Source: Aquibacillus koreensis
Lineage (GTDB): Bacteria; Bacillota; Bacilli; Bacillales; Amphibacillaceae
Assembly: GCF_025154055.1 (NCBI RefSeq)
Contig: NZ_JAOALK010000033.1
Location: 1-64,000, forward strand
DNA: 64,000 nt
Direction of reading: 5' to 3'
Below the pieces are notes generated by a model. The model worked only from the letters and a program-made list of their open reading frames with translations. It ran no database searches and was not told the origin of the DNA. Each line of letters begins with the position of its first letter. Position 1 is the first letter of the stretch. The position numbers were made by a program, and so were the translations under genes. Positions 1 to 8,310 of the stretch are shown piece after piece.

Positions 1-2
1 AA

Positions 3-84
3 TCGCTCAAGTAGAGCAGTCTAAGAACTGCCCTTGAGCGAAGCCCTTACATCCACGGGGCAAGCCCGCGTGGTTTTACGGGCT
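3..84. other. two adjacent compound hairpins at the left edge
   Basis: Two back-to-back folded units are visible. The first pairs TCGCTCAAG (3-11) with CTTGAGCGA (33-41) and contains an inner GCAGT/ACTGC stem. The second pairs AGCCC (42-46) with GGGCT (80-84) and encloses a CCACG/CGTGG stem. No open reading frame explains this stretch. It could be the end of a small RNA, a transcript end or a repeat; because the window starts here it cannot be completed. Confidence 0.4.
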
Positions 85-102
85 ATTTCTATAACAGTGA
101 AA

Positions 103-148
103 AAGAAGCTACTCGAGAGGAAAAGTTAATCCACTCAAGTAGCTTCTT
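103..148 (-). terminator. leuS intrinsic terminator
   Basis: A 15-bp stem (103-117 with 134-148, one mismatch) is followed on the minus strand by a T-rich run. It lies 20 bases beyond the leuS stop codon. Confidence 0.75.
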
Positions 149-167
149 ACTATTATAATAGTCAACT

Positions 168-2585
168 TTAGTTAGCTACAATATTAACAAGCTTACCAGG
201 AACAGCAATCACTTTTCGAACCGTTTTGCCTTCAAGACGTTCTTTAATAGCATCCATTTCAAGTGCTTGCTTCTCTAATTCATCTTTAGATGCGTTTTTA
301 TCTACCATCATCTTTGCTCGAACTTTCCCCATTACCTGAATGACAATTTCCACTTCATTCTCTACAAGCTTCGCTTCATCATATGCAGGCCAAGCTTGGT
401 ATGCAATTGTTTCATCATAGCCTAGCTTCTCCCATAATTCTTCTGCTAAGTGTGGAGCAACAGGAGATAGTATTTTCACGAAGCCTTCTGCGTAATCTTT
501 TGAAATTTGTTCCGCTTTATATGCCTCATTGATAAACACCATCATTTGAGAGATACCTGTATTAAACCTTAGATCTTCGAAGTTTTCAGTGACTTTTTTA
601 ATTGTCTCATGATAAATTTTTTCTAATTCATCATTGGAAACACTATCTACAATTTGAGAAGAAAGTTCATTATTATCATTAATAAACAAACGCCATACAC
701 GATCTAGGAATCTACGCGCACCATCTAATCCATTCGTAGACCAAGCAATAGAAGCATCTAAAGGTCCCATAAACATTTCATACAATCGTAAGGTATCAGC
801 ACCATGGCTTTCTACTATCTCATCTGGATTTACGACGTTCCCTTTAGATTTACTCATCTTCTCATTATTTTCACCTAGGATCATCCCTTGGTTATATAAC
901 TTTTGGAATGGTTCCTTCGTTGGTACTACACCAATATCATAAAGGAATTTGTGCCAGAAACGTGCATATAACAAGTGAAGCACTGCATGTTCTGCACCAC
1001 CAATATAGGTGTCTACCGGCAACCATTTGTTCAAATAATCTTCGCTTGCCAACTGTTCACTGTTATCAGGGTCAATAAAACGCAAGAAATACCAACAGCT
1101 ACCAGCCCATTGTGGCATGGTGTTTGTTTCTCTTCGTCCTTTCATCCCTGTTTCTGGATTGACTACATTCACCCAGTCATTAATATTTGCAAGTGGAGAT
1201 TCACCCGTACCTGATGGTTTAATCTCTGTAGTTTTCGGTAAAACAAGCGGCAACTCATCTTCAGGCACTGCTGACATTGTTCCATCTTCCCAATGAATAA
1301 TAGGAATCGGTTCACCCCAATATCGTTGACGGCTAAACAACCAGTCTCTTAAGCGATAGGTAACTTTCTTTTCACCTTTGCCATTCTCCACTAACCAATC
1401 AATTACTTTTGTGATTGCATCTTCTTTATTAAGTCCATCTAAGAAACCAGAGTTAATGTGAGGTCCATCGCCCGTAAATGCTTCTTGTTCCACATCTCCA
1501 CCATCAACAACTGGAATGATAGTTAGATCAAACTTCTTAGCAAACTCATAGTCACGTTCATCATGAGCTGGTACTGCCATGATTGCGCCTGATCCATATG
1601 TCATAAGAACGTAATCTGCAACCCAGATCGGAAGTTTTTCACCATTAACTGGATTTACGGCATAAGCACCTGTGAATACACCTGTTTTATCTTTAGCTAA
1701 ATCTGTTCGTTCAAGATCACTTTTCACTTGTACTTGGTCAATGTACTGATCAACTGCACCTTTTTGCTCATTGGTTACAATTTTATTAACAAGTGGATGT
1801 TCAGGTGCTAAAACTGCATAGGTAGCTCCATATAATGTGTCAGGTCTAGTTGTAAACACAGTAAAAGTATCATCAAAGCCATCAATATCAAAATGTACTT
1901 CAGCACCTTCTGAACGACCAATCCAATTTCGTTGCATGTCTTTAATGCTCTCTGGCCAATCCAAATCTTCTAGGTCTTCTAACAAACGATCAGCGTATGC
2001 AGTAATCTTTAGCATCCATTGTTTCATCGGTTTCCTTACAACTGGATGCCCGCCACGCTCACTTTTTCCATCGATCACTTCTTCGTTAGCCAATACAGTT
2101 CCTAATGCAGGACACCAGTTTACGGCTACTTCATCGATATAAGCTAATCCTTTTTCAAATAATTGCAAGAAAATCCATTGGGTCCATTTATAATAATGTG
2201 GGTCCGTTGTATTGATTTCACGATCCCAATCATAAGAAAAACCAAGAGCCTGAATTTGTCTACGAAACGTATCTATATTATGTTTCGTGAATTCTGCTGG
2301 ATCATTTCCTGTATCAAGCGCATATTGCTCTGCAGGTAAACCAAAAGCATCCCACCCCATTGGGTGTAATACTTCATATCCTTGCATTCGCTTCATACGA
2401 GAAATGATATCTGTTGCTGTATAGCCTTCTGGATGCCCTACATGAAGACCTGCACCTGATGGATACGGAAACATATCTAATGCATAGAACTTTTCTTTAT
2501 TTGTATCAGATTTTGTCTTAAATGTTTTGTTATTCAACCAATATTCTCGCCATTTGTTCTCGATTTGATTGTGATTAAATGACAT
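168..2585 (-). CDS. leuS: leucyl-tRNA synthetase
   Basis: Charges tRNA-Leu with leucine in the cytoplasm. The protein starts [12 protein letters not shown] and has 805 residues, the usual bacterial LeuS size. The class I signature HVGH is at residues 48-51 and KMSKS at 576-580, with the connective-peptide editing domain between them. An in-frame ATG lies 27 bases upstream, but a GAGGAGG site 8 bases before 2585 decides the start. The gene is monocistronic, preceded by a T-box leader and followed by its own terminator, so expression should rise when tRNA-Leu is uncharged. No irregularity was seen. Confidence 0.98.
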   Translation of the reverse strand: MSFNHNQIENKWREYWLNNKTFKTKSDTNKEKFYALDMFPYPSGAGLHVGHPEGYTATDIISRMKRMQGYEVLHPMGWDAFGLPAEQYALDTGNDPAEFTKHNIDTFRRQIQALGFSYDWDREINTTDPHYYKWTQWIFLQLFEKGLAYIDEVAVNWCPALGTVLANEEVIDGKSERGGHPVVRKPMKQWMLKITAYADRLLEDLEDLDWPESIKDMQRNWIGRSEGAEVHFDIDGFDDTFTVFTTRPDTLYGATYAVLAPEHPLVNKIVTNEQKGAVDQYIDQVQVKSDLERTDLAKDKTGVFTGAYAVNPVNGEKLPIWVADYVLMTYGSGAIMAVPAHDERDYEFAKKFDLTIIPVVDGGDVEQEAFTGDGPHINSGFLDGLNKEDAITKVIDWLVENGKGEKKVTYRLRDWLFSRQRYWGEPIPIIHWEDGTMSAVPEDELPLVLPKTTEIKPSGTGESPLANINDWVNVVNPETGMKGRRETNTMPQWAGSCWYFLRFIDPDNSEQLASEDYLNKWLPVDTYIGGAEHAVLHLLYARFWHKFLYDIGVVPTKEPFQKLYNQGMILGENNEKMSKSKGNVVNPDEIVESHGADTLRLYEMFMGPLDASIAWSTNGLDGARRFLDRVWRLFINDNNELSSQIVDSVSNDELEKIYHETIKKVTENFEDLRFNTGISQMMVFINEAYKAEQISKDYAEGFVKILSPVAPHLAEELWEKLGYDETIAYQAWPAYDEAKLVENEVEIVIQVMGKVRAKMMVDKNASKDELEKQALEMDAIKERLEGKTVRKVIAVPGKLVNIVAN

Positions 2586-2661
2586 TGCAATTGCCTCCTC
2601 ATTTGTTCGCATTTTCTTTTTTGATTATCAATTTCAGGGAACGTTTGTTCTAATTATATAC

Positions 2662-2696
2662 AAAAAAGCCCTCATCCCAAAAATGGGACGAGAGCT
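2662..2696 (-). terminator. T-box regulated terminator
   Basis: A hairpin of AGCTCTCGTCCCAT paired with ATGGGACGAG-like sequence, followed on the minus strand by TTTTTT, directly after the T-box core. It is the terminator that competes with the T-box antiterminator. Confidence 0.9.
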
Positions 2697-2908
2697 TAAC
2701 TTCCCGCGGTACCACCCAACTTTAGTGCATAAATGATGCACCCGCTTCAAGTCCTTAACGCGGATAACGGCAAAAGCTACTCAGTTCACTTTTGCGACAT
2801 CAAAGGTGAGTTCATAAAGTACAGGAGTAACTCACACCAACCGTTACCTCTCTTTAACCTGTTTAGCTTTATTACTAATCCTTCTCATCGTCGTTCAATA
2901 GTTATTGT
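2662..2908 (-). promoter_or_regulatory. T-box leader of leuS
   Basis: Read on the minus strand, the leader carries the conserved T-box core GGGTGGTACCGCGGGAA (2702-2718) just before an intrinsic terminator. T-box RNAs bind uncharged tRNA through a specifier codon in stem I and through the T-box bulge, and then favour the antiterminator. A CTC leucine codon sits in the probable specifier loop (complement of 2808-2810, within GAACTCACC), which agrees with the leuS gene downstream. The stem I fold was read by eye. Confidence 0.95.
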
Positions 2909-2914
2909 AATCGT

Positions 2915-2943
2915 ATTTTAAAGAAAGCGTTCCTCTTTGTCAA
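2915..2943 (-). promoter_or_regulatory. sigma-A promoter of leuS
   Basis: Minus-strand TTGACA (2943-2938), a 17-bp spacer and TAAAAT (2920-2915). This near-consensus vegetative promoter places the transcript start just upstream of T-box stem I. Confidence 0.85.
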
Positions 2944-3024
2944 GGTTTCCCACTATGTACACTTTTTTCTACGTACTTTATGTATTTATGTAACCCACGC
3001 AAAGTTGGGTATTTCCGGATTTGA

Positions 3025-3188
3025 TATAAACTCCGACGTAACTAAAAATGGAAATATTGCTCTACCGTTCCGGAAATACACTTCGCTTTCCGTGGGGCGA
3101 GCGCCGAGCCGCTTCGTCGCTTTGCTCCTGCAGGGTCTCGCCTGTCTCGCAGATCCCACAGGAGTCTACGTGTATTTCCTCCACTAGC
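3025..3188 (-). repeat. dispersed palindromic element, copy A
   Basis: Intergenic GC-rich repeat in reverse orientation relative to the three other copies at 3276, 37461 and 61515. It shares the blocks GACTCCTG, CAGGAGC and GGAAAGCGA with copy C, and the end motif TATAAACTCCGACGTAAC (3025-3042) with the family. Its terminal stem is GGAAATACAC (3072-3081) with GTGTATTTCC (3170-3179), a perfect 10 bp. A further GTATTTCCGGA at about 3009 could compete for the same arm. Open frames through it lack ribosome sites and are not taken as genes. Confidence 0.8.
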
Positions 3189-3275
3189 ATTTATATACAA
3201 TATAGAAATAAAACTTATTCATGTAGATGTATTTATGAACTCTGCTAAAAGTTCACTCATTTACAAGGCATAGTT

Positions 3276-3494
3276 ACTAGCGGATCGAGTGAAATTGGCG
3301 ACACTCCTGCGGGAACAGCGCGAGCCAAAGATCCACTCAGGAGCGTACTTTGCGACTGAGTTAGCTGAGGCCGTGCCCGCAAGAGGAATCTGAACTTAGA
3401 AAAATTCGGGTTCTGGGATTTTTCGTGATTCCTCCTCGGAAAGGGAGTCAATTTCACTTGAGGAGCGGGTGGGTTAGTTACGACGGAGTTTATA
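3276..3494 (+). repeat. dispersed palindromic element, copy B
   Basis: Nearly identical to copy D at 61515 over about 200 bases. It opens with ACTAGCG, has the terminal stem AGTGAAATTG (3288-3297) with CAATTTCACT (3449-3458), and ends with AGTTACGACGGAGTTTATA. Relative to copy C it carries an extra segment of about 55 bases (3381-3435) that is itself a hairpin bounded by GAGGAATC and GATTCCTC. Nothing suggests coding. It faces copy A head to head across about 90 bases. Confidence 0.85.
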
Positions 3495-3547
3495 GAAACA
3501 CTGCACTAAACATAAAGAGCCCCTACTAAAGTAAGGACTCTAAATGA

Positions 3548-3829
3548 TTATTCATATTTATTAAGCTGAATGTGATCAAGAACCATGTCATTCATATAAT
3601 TCGTAACAACTAAGTGAATACGATGCAGTTGATCTCTTTGTTGATGACTAGCACTATCCATTAATTTACGTATTTCATTCTCAACGTTTGCTAACTCTCG
3701 TTGAACATTGGAATATTCACTATTGATTTCATAGCCATTACGATTCGAGATATCTAGTTGCTCTTCCGCATTTTCGATACATTGATTGGCTTGTTGAATG
3801 ATATTATCAACTGACTCTCTAGTTGCCAC
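3548..3829 (-). CDS. ytzC: small conserved protein, YtzC/DUF2524 type
   Basis: A small, mostly helical, charged cytoplasmic protein of about 93 residues with two heptad-like stretches (EEQLDISNRN, NVQRELANVENEIRKL) that may form a coiled coil. Length, composition and position beside ytqA match B. subtilis YtzC, whose function is unknown to me. Several starts are possible: GTG/ATG codons at 3838, 3835 and 3832, and GTG at 3829. A perfect GAGGTGAT ribosome site overlaps the first ones and best fits GTG at 3829. It is divergent from ytqA. Confidence 0.75.
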   Translation of the reverse strand: MATRESVDNIIQQANQCIENAEEQLDISNRNGYEINSEYSNVQRELANVENEIRKLMDSASHQQRDQLHRIHLVVTNYMNDMVLDHIQLNKYE

Positions 3830-4006
3830 CATCATCACCTCATTTATTAATTTGTATTAACAAGAAAAAAACATGCATGGCAATTGTTAACTAACGTAGA
3901 TAAAACAGTGTTCCAATAATTCCCTTCAACCAAGAAAGGCTTTTTGCTTCTAACCACTTCATGCTACAATTAAATCTATAATTTTCTAATTAAAGGAGTT
4001 TTCTTT

Positions 4007-4969
4007 TTGAACAATCCATTCCCCTATTCATTTGATCAAAAAAGATACCATTCATGGAATTATCATTTGAAAAATACATTTGGACATAAAGTATTTAAAG
4101 TTGCACTCGATGGCGGTTTCGATTGCCCGAATCGTGATGGTACTGTTGCTCATGGTGGATGTACGTTTTGCTCTGCTGCAGGTAGCGGAGATTTTGCAGG
4201 AGACCGTGTAGACGATCTTGAAACACAGTTCACCGATATAAAATCAAAAATGCATCAGAAATGGAAAGACGGAAAGTATATGGCATACTTTCAAGCTTAT
4301 ACAAACACACATGCACCTGTCGCGGAACTTCGTGAAAAGTTTGAAAGTGTGTTAAATCAAGAAGGAGTGGTCGGCCTATCCATTGCAACAAGGCCTGATT
4401 GCCTTCCAGATGATGTTGTGGAATACCTAGCCGAATTAAATGAACGCACGTATTTATGGGTTGAGCTCGGATTACAAACGATGCACCAACAAACGTCTGA
4501 TTTAATAAACCGTGCACACGATTTAGATTGCTACTTAGAAGGTGTAGCAAAATTAAGAAAACATAACATACGAATATGTTCTCACATTATAAACGGGTTA
4601 CCTGGCGAGGATTATAACATGATGTTACAAACTGCAAAGGCTGTTAGCGAAATGGATGTACAAGGAATTAAAATCCATTTGCTACATCTATTAAAAGGAA
4701 CGCCAATGGTGAAACAGTACGAGAAAGGTTTGTTAACATTCTTATCAAAAGATGACTATGTCAAATTAGTGGTTGACCAGTTGGAACTTCTTCCAGAAGA
4801 CATGATTATCCACCGTATAACGGGTGACGGTCCTCCTGATTTATTAGTAGGTCCTATGTGGAGTTTAAACAAATGGGATGTATTGAATGCAATAGATGCA
4901 GAATTAAAAGAAAGAAATAGTTGGCAAGGGAAATATTACAATAAGAAAGAAAGTGTTTTATCATGTTAA
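4007..4969 (+). CDS. ytqA: radical SAM enzyme YtqA (MnmL type)
   Basis: A 320-residue Elp3-related radical SAM protein. The iron-sulfur ligands are C40, C52 and C55 in a C-x11-C-x2-C arrangement, and the HGGCTFC region is clear. The start is TTG at 4007, nine bases after AAAGGAG. YtqA of B. subtilis has been linked to making the 5-aminomethyl group of wobble 2-thiouridine in tRNA, upstream of the methylase encoded next. That role is family knowledge and is not shown by this sequence. The stop overlaps the ytqB start by 7 bases, indicating translational coupling. Confidence 0.9.
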   Translation: MNNPFPYSFDQKRYHSWNYHLKNTFGHKVFKVALDGGFDCPNRDGTVAHGGCTFCSAAGSGDFAGDRVDDLETQFTDIKSKMHQKWKDGKYMAYFQAYTNTHAPVAELREKFESVLNQEGVVGLSIATRPDCLPDDVVEYLAELNERTYLWVELGLQTMHQQTSDLINRAHDLDCYLEGVAKLRKHNIRICSHIINGLPGEDYNMMLQTAKAVSEMDVQGIKIHLLHLLKGTPMVKQYEKGLLTFLSKDDYVKLVVDQLELLPEDMIIHRITGDGPPDLLVGPMWSLNKWDVLNAIDAELKERNSWQGKYYNKKESVLSC

Positions 4970-5529
4970 AAAGAGTATTGTCTTATGCCCATGAACTGCT
5001 TCAGTCTTCTATTCAACCTGGTGAAACAGTTATTGACGGAACATGCGGGAATGGAAAAGACACAATTGTATTAAGCAAGTTAGTCGGAGATTCAGGACAA
5101 GTACTTGCCTTTGATGTGCAGGAGCAAGCAATAGAAAATACAAAACAACGCCTTGCAGAGGAAAAGATAAGTAACGTGAAATTAATTCATGATAGCCATG
5201 AAAACGCAGAAACGTATTTGCCTGAAGAAGTTTACGGATTCGTAGGCGGAGCAATTTTCAACCTTGGTTATTTGCCAGGCAGTGATAAATCCGTCATTAC
5301 GAAACCTACTAGTACGATCCAAGCAGTTGACACGATTGTAAAATATCTAAAGTCAGGTGGTCTAATTATTCTTGTTGTCTATTACGGGCATGAAGGTGGC
5401 GAAGCGGAAAAGAATGCACTTTTAGATCATTTGCGTAGCTTTGAGCAAAAAAATTATAACGTCCTGCAATACGGTTTTATTAATCAAAAAAACAGTCCGC
5501 CGTTTATTTTGGCTATCGAGAAGAAATAA
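4963..5529 (+). CDS. ytqB: SAM-dependent tRNA methyltransferase YtqB (MnmM)
   Basis: A 188-residue Rossmann methyltransferase. The SAM-binding motif VIDGTCGNGKDT lies near residues 24-35, an acidic ribose-binding residue follows in AFDVQ, and FNLGYLPG replaces the NPPY motif. B. subtilis YtqB (MnmM) adds the final methyl group of mnm5s2U34 in tRNA. The ATG at 4963 lies inside the last codons of ytqA, so the two form one operon. A strong bidirectional terminator follows immediately. Confidence 0.92.
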   Translation: MLKRVLSYAHELLQSSIQPGETVIDGTCGNGKDTIVLSKLVGDSGQVLAFDVQEQAIENTKQRLAEEKISNVKLIHDSHENAETYLPEEVYGFVGGAIFNLGYLPGSDKSVITKPTSTIQAVDTIVKYLKSGGLIILVVYYGHEGGEAEKNALLDHLRSFEQKNYNVLQYGFINQKNSPPFILAIEKK

Positions 5530-5530
5530 A

Positions 5531-5579
5531 AAATGTACAACACTTATCCTGTAGTGGGATAAGGTTGTACATTTTTTTA
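5531..5579. terminator. bidirectional terminator between ytqB and ytpB
   Basis: ATGTACAAC (5534-5542) pairs with GTTGTACAT (5565-5573), with an inner CTTATCC/GGATAAG stem. A-runs and T-runs flank both sides, so it serves the two convergent genes. Confidence 0.9.
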
Positions 5580-6647
5580 TTTCTTGCCGGCTAATTTATT
5601 ATAAACACGAGCATTCACATGAAAGAAACTAGACCTTCTTCCACTTGCTTGCAATAAGGTTTTTGTAATATCTTTACCACTCTGTAGTAGCTTAACTTTC
5701 GGGTCAGCTAAGTACAACCCTACTAAACCATTGTGAATCATTTCATGAAAATGTTTGTGTGGTAGGTCCTGCACATGAAAATTAGTTTGATTTATAAAAT
5801 ATAACAATCGTTCTTTTAGATGGTCCGTGTTATCGTAATAGTTACAAAAATTTAAATCGCCTTCCTCTGAATCCTCTAATTGATCGATATAATAATCCAA
5901 CAAAATATGCAACCCTTGCATAAACGGAAAGTAACTATCAAATATAGCTTTAGCTAGTTCTTTCGTCATCGTTTGACCCATCGTATAGCTAACTAAACAA
6001 AAAATTCCTAATGTCGAACCGCTGGAAGCAGAAAACTCATACCAACTAAGAGAAGGCCACTTTTCCTTATATTCGTTAAACCAATTTTCTAATCGTGGAA
6101 TTCTTTCTTCCTCTTTTACATGCTTATGTACTTGTAAATCACTATATAATTGTTCCAATTGCAAAGCATAGGGTTTGATCCAAGCGTAATTGTCTAGTGT
6201 ACGTAAGCTATCTTGGCACGTTTGTACCAGCGCAGCTAAATAACCATCATCATTTTGTTCTTCTCTATTTGCATAATAATTTATCAATTCTTTTTCTGGA
6301 GATAGCGCATCTTCCATGGACTGGTGTAATAATCTAAAATCATTTGGATCTAACGATGTACTGCGATCACAGAGGTTGTCCAAATAATCACTTATGGTTT
6401 GATAAGCCACAATAAACCTAATTGCATCTTTCCATCGTTGACCAGCTAAGATACTGTAAACACCACCGCCTTGACAATGGAACTTTTTTGACCGAATACT
6501 AGCTAAAGCTTGTTCCCTCAACTCTGCATTAGGTATTTGCTCTGCACGATTAATCCAACCGGCTAATTCCTTATTCACTTGTGGAAAAACTTTTCTATAT
6601 ACGAATTGCATTAAATATGGTGATGTTCTTGGTATCGTCTTTGGCAC
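5577..6647 (-). CDS. ytpB: tetraprenyl-beta-curcumene synthase YtpB
   Basis: A 356-residue DUF2600 protein matching B. subtilis YtpB in length and context (next to ytqAB and ytoA). YtpB cyclises all-E-heptaprenyl diphosphate to tetraprenyl-beta-curcumene, the precursor of sporulene-type C35 terpenes. Aspartate-rich segments such as YQTISDYLDNLCDR (about residues 82-95) and DNTDHLKERL are candidate metal/diphosphate sites. The start is GTG at 6647, with GAGGGG seven bases upstream. It is convergent with ytqB and divergent from ytoA. Confidence 0.9.
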   Translation of the reverse strand: MPKTIPRTSPYLMQFVYRKVFPQVNKELAGWINRAEQIPNAELREQALASIRSKKFHCQGGGVYSILAGQRWKDAIRFIVAYQTISDYLDNLCDRSTSLDPNDFRLLHQSMEDALSPEKELINYYANREEQNDDGYLAALVQTCQDSLRTLDNYAWIKPYALQLEQLYSDLQVHKHVKEEERIPRLENWFNEYKEKWPSLSWYEFSASSGSTLGIFCLVSYTMGQTMTKELAKAIFDSYFPFMQGLHILLDYYIDQLEDSEEGDLNFCNYYDNTDHLKERLLYFINQTNFHVQDLPHKHFHEMIHNGLVGLYLADPKVKLLQSGKDITKTLLQASGRRSSFFHVNARVYNKLAGKK

Positions 6648-6826
6648 TTACTTTCCCCTCATTTCTAAACTGAAGTAACAATAGTATCATTGTAAAGCAA
6701 AAATGTCACAGATGAACATGTACGATACATCTGTTTGTAATTTGTCATAAACTCTAGGTTATACATATCTAGTTATTTTATTGTGTTATTATTTAATATA
6801 TCACCACAAAACGGAGGGAGATTCAA

Positions 6827-7345
6827 ATGATTTACGAATATAAAGGGAAAAATCCCACCATTCACGAGTCAGCATATATAGCAGAGGATGTCGTTATAAC
6901 AGGAGATGTACACATAGATGAATTAGCAAGCGTATGGTTCAAGACAGTCATCCGGGGTGATGTAGCACCTGTACATATTGGTAAAAAGACAAACATTCAA
7001 GATCTAAGTATGCTTCACCAAAGTCCGAATTTGCCTCTTATTATTGAAGATGAAGTAACAATTGGACACCAAGTAACCCTGCACTCTGCCATCGTAAGGA
7101 AAAAAGCATTAGTCGGTATGGGATCTATTATCTTAGACGGTGCAGAAATAGGTGAACAAGCTTTTATTGGAGCAGGTAGTTTAGTTCCTCCAGGTAAAAA
7201 GATCCCACCAAGAACGCTTGCTTTTGGCAGACCCGCTAAAGTTATACGGGATTTAACCGATAAAGATATAGAAGAGATGGAACGTATTAAAGCATCGTAT
7301 ATCGATAAAGGACAGTATTATAAATCACAACAAGAGAAAGTGTAA
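6827..7345 (+). CDS. ytoA: gamma-carbonic-anhydrase-like hexapeptide protein YtoA
   Basis: A 172-residue left-handed beta-helix protein built of hexapeptide repeats (for example VVITGDVHID, VIRGDVAPVHIG, MGSIILDGAEIG). Three histidines, H64, H81 and H86, fall where gamma-class carbonic anhydrases bind metal, so metal binding is likely. Catalytic activity is uncertain, because many relatives are inactive or of unknown substrate. ATG follows GGAGGGAG at the usual distance. Same neighbourhood as in B. subtilis. Confidence 0.88.
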   Translation: MIYEYKGKNPTIHESAYIAEDVVITGDVHIDELASVWFKTVIRGDVAPVHIGKKTNIQDLSMLHQSPNLPLIIEDEVTIGHQVTLHSAIVRKKALVGMGSIILDGAEIGEQAFIGAGSLVPPGKKIPPRTLAFGRPAKVIRDLTDKDIEEMERIKASYIDKGQYYKSQQEKV

Positions 7346-7414
7346 GATATTGTTATGATTGATCTTTAGTTTTTTTGTCCAAATGAGATATCCTATAGAC
7401 AAGGAGGTACCATC

Positions 7415-8299
7415 ATGCTTCAGTTTATTGTTATTACATTTTCACTCATGATGACACTCATCCTAACTTTTTTGGCAAAAAAAACAAGGAGACATATTCT
7501 TAAGCAAGCCTTCATGATCTATGCTATTTTGTTTGGAATAACTAGCCTTATAACAAGTGGGATGATCCTATACAATCATAAAACAGGGATTTATAACTGG
7601 GTTAAATCACACACGGTGGATGAGTACGTATCGGCAACAGCGTTACCATCCGAAAGAATAGAATCGCTACTACCAATCGTTGAACCTATTCATATGCGTG
7701 AAGAAGTCCACTTAGACGTACCAATCATTGGTCAACATCCAGAGTTACCAAGAGGTTGTGAAGTAACTAGCCTTGCAATGTTACTTCAGTATCACGACGT
7801 GGATGTAGATAAAATGACTCTAGCCAAACAAATCAGAAAAGATGATACACCTTATAAAAAAACAAAAAATGGTGTTCATTTCGGAAACCCACATAAAGGT
7901 TTTGTTGGAAGTATGTATTCGTTCTCCAAGCCTGGTTATGGTGTGTACCACGAGCCTGTTGCTGATTTAGCAAAACAGTATCTTGGCGAACAAGTAGTTG
8001 ACTTTAGTGGCGGTTCCTTTGAGGACATCTTAAATCACGTCAACCAAGATCGACCAGTCTGGGTGATTACGAATGTTTCTTATAAAAAATTAAGTGATAA
8101 GCAGTTTGAAACGTGGCAAACCGATGATGGACCAATTCAGATAACAATGAAGGAACACTCTGTATTAGTTGTTGGTTATGACGAGGAGTATATCTATTTT
8201 AATGAGCCAATAAAAGCAGAAAAAAGAAAAGTACCCATACAAAACTTCAAAGAAGCATGGGTACAAATGGGAAAGCAAGCAATTACGGTTACACCGTAA
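7415..8299 (+). CDS. membrane-anchored C39-like cysteine peptidase
   Basis: A 294-residue protein with two N-terminal membrane segments (about 1-20 and 34-53), then an extracellular or lumenal Peptidase_C39_2 domain. The likely catalytic residues are C115 in RGCEVTS, a His near 247 in EHSVLVVGYD and an Asn near 264 in YFNEP. The family resembles YvpB; the substrate is unknown. AAGGAGG precedes the ATG. The last 11 bases overlap the 3' end of asnB on the other strand, and the shared stretch is also a terminator hairpin. Confidence 0.8.
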   Translation: MLQFIVITFSLMMTLILTFLAKKTRRHILKQAFMIYAILFGITSLITSGMILYNHKTGIYNWVKSHTVDEYVSATALPSERIESLLPIVEPIHMREEVHLDVPIIGQHPELPRGCEVTSLAMLLQYHDVDVDKMTLAKQIRKDDTPYKKTKNGVHFGNPHKGFVGSMYSFSKPGYGVYHEPVADLAKQYLGEQVVDFSGGSFEDILNHVNQDRPVWVITNVSYKKLSDKQFETWQTDDGPIQITMKEHSVLVVGYDEEYIYFNEPIKAEKRKVPIQNFKEAWVQMGKQAITVTP

Positions 8300-8310
8300 G
8301 CTTGCTTTTT
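8274..8310 (+). terminator. terminator spanning both convergent stop codons
   Basis: The stem AGCAAGC-TTACGG with CCGTAA-GCTTGCT is followed by TTTTTG on the plus strand. It contains the stop codons of both the C39-like gene and asnB, so coding and termination signals share the same bases. A second inverted repeat, GTACCCAT/ATGGGTAC, lies just upstream at 8231-8264 within the coding region. Confidence 0.75.

Noticed and set aside
3005-3457. Several short frames of 60 to 66 codons through repeats A and B
   Set aside because: They lie inside the palindromic elements, lack ribosome sites and give basic or cysteine-rich nonsense typical of GC-rich repeats.
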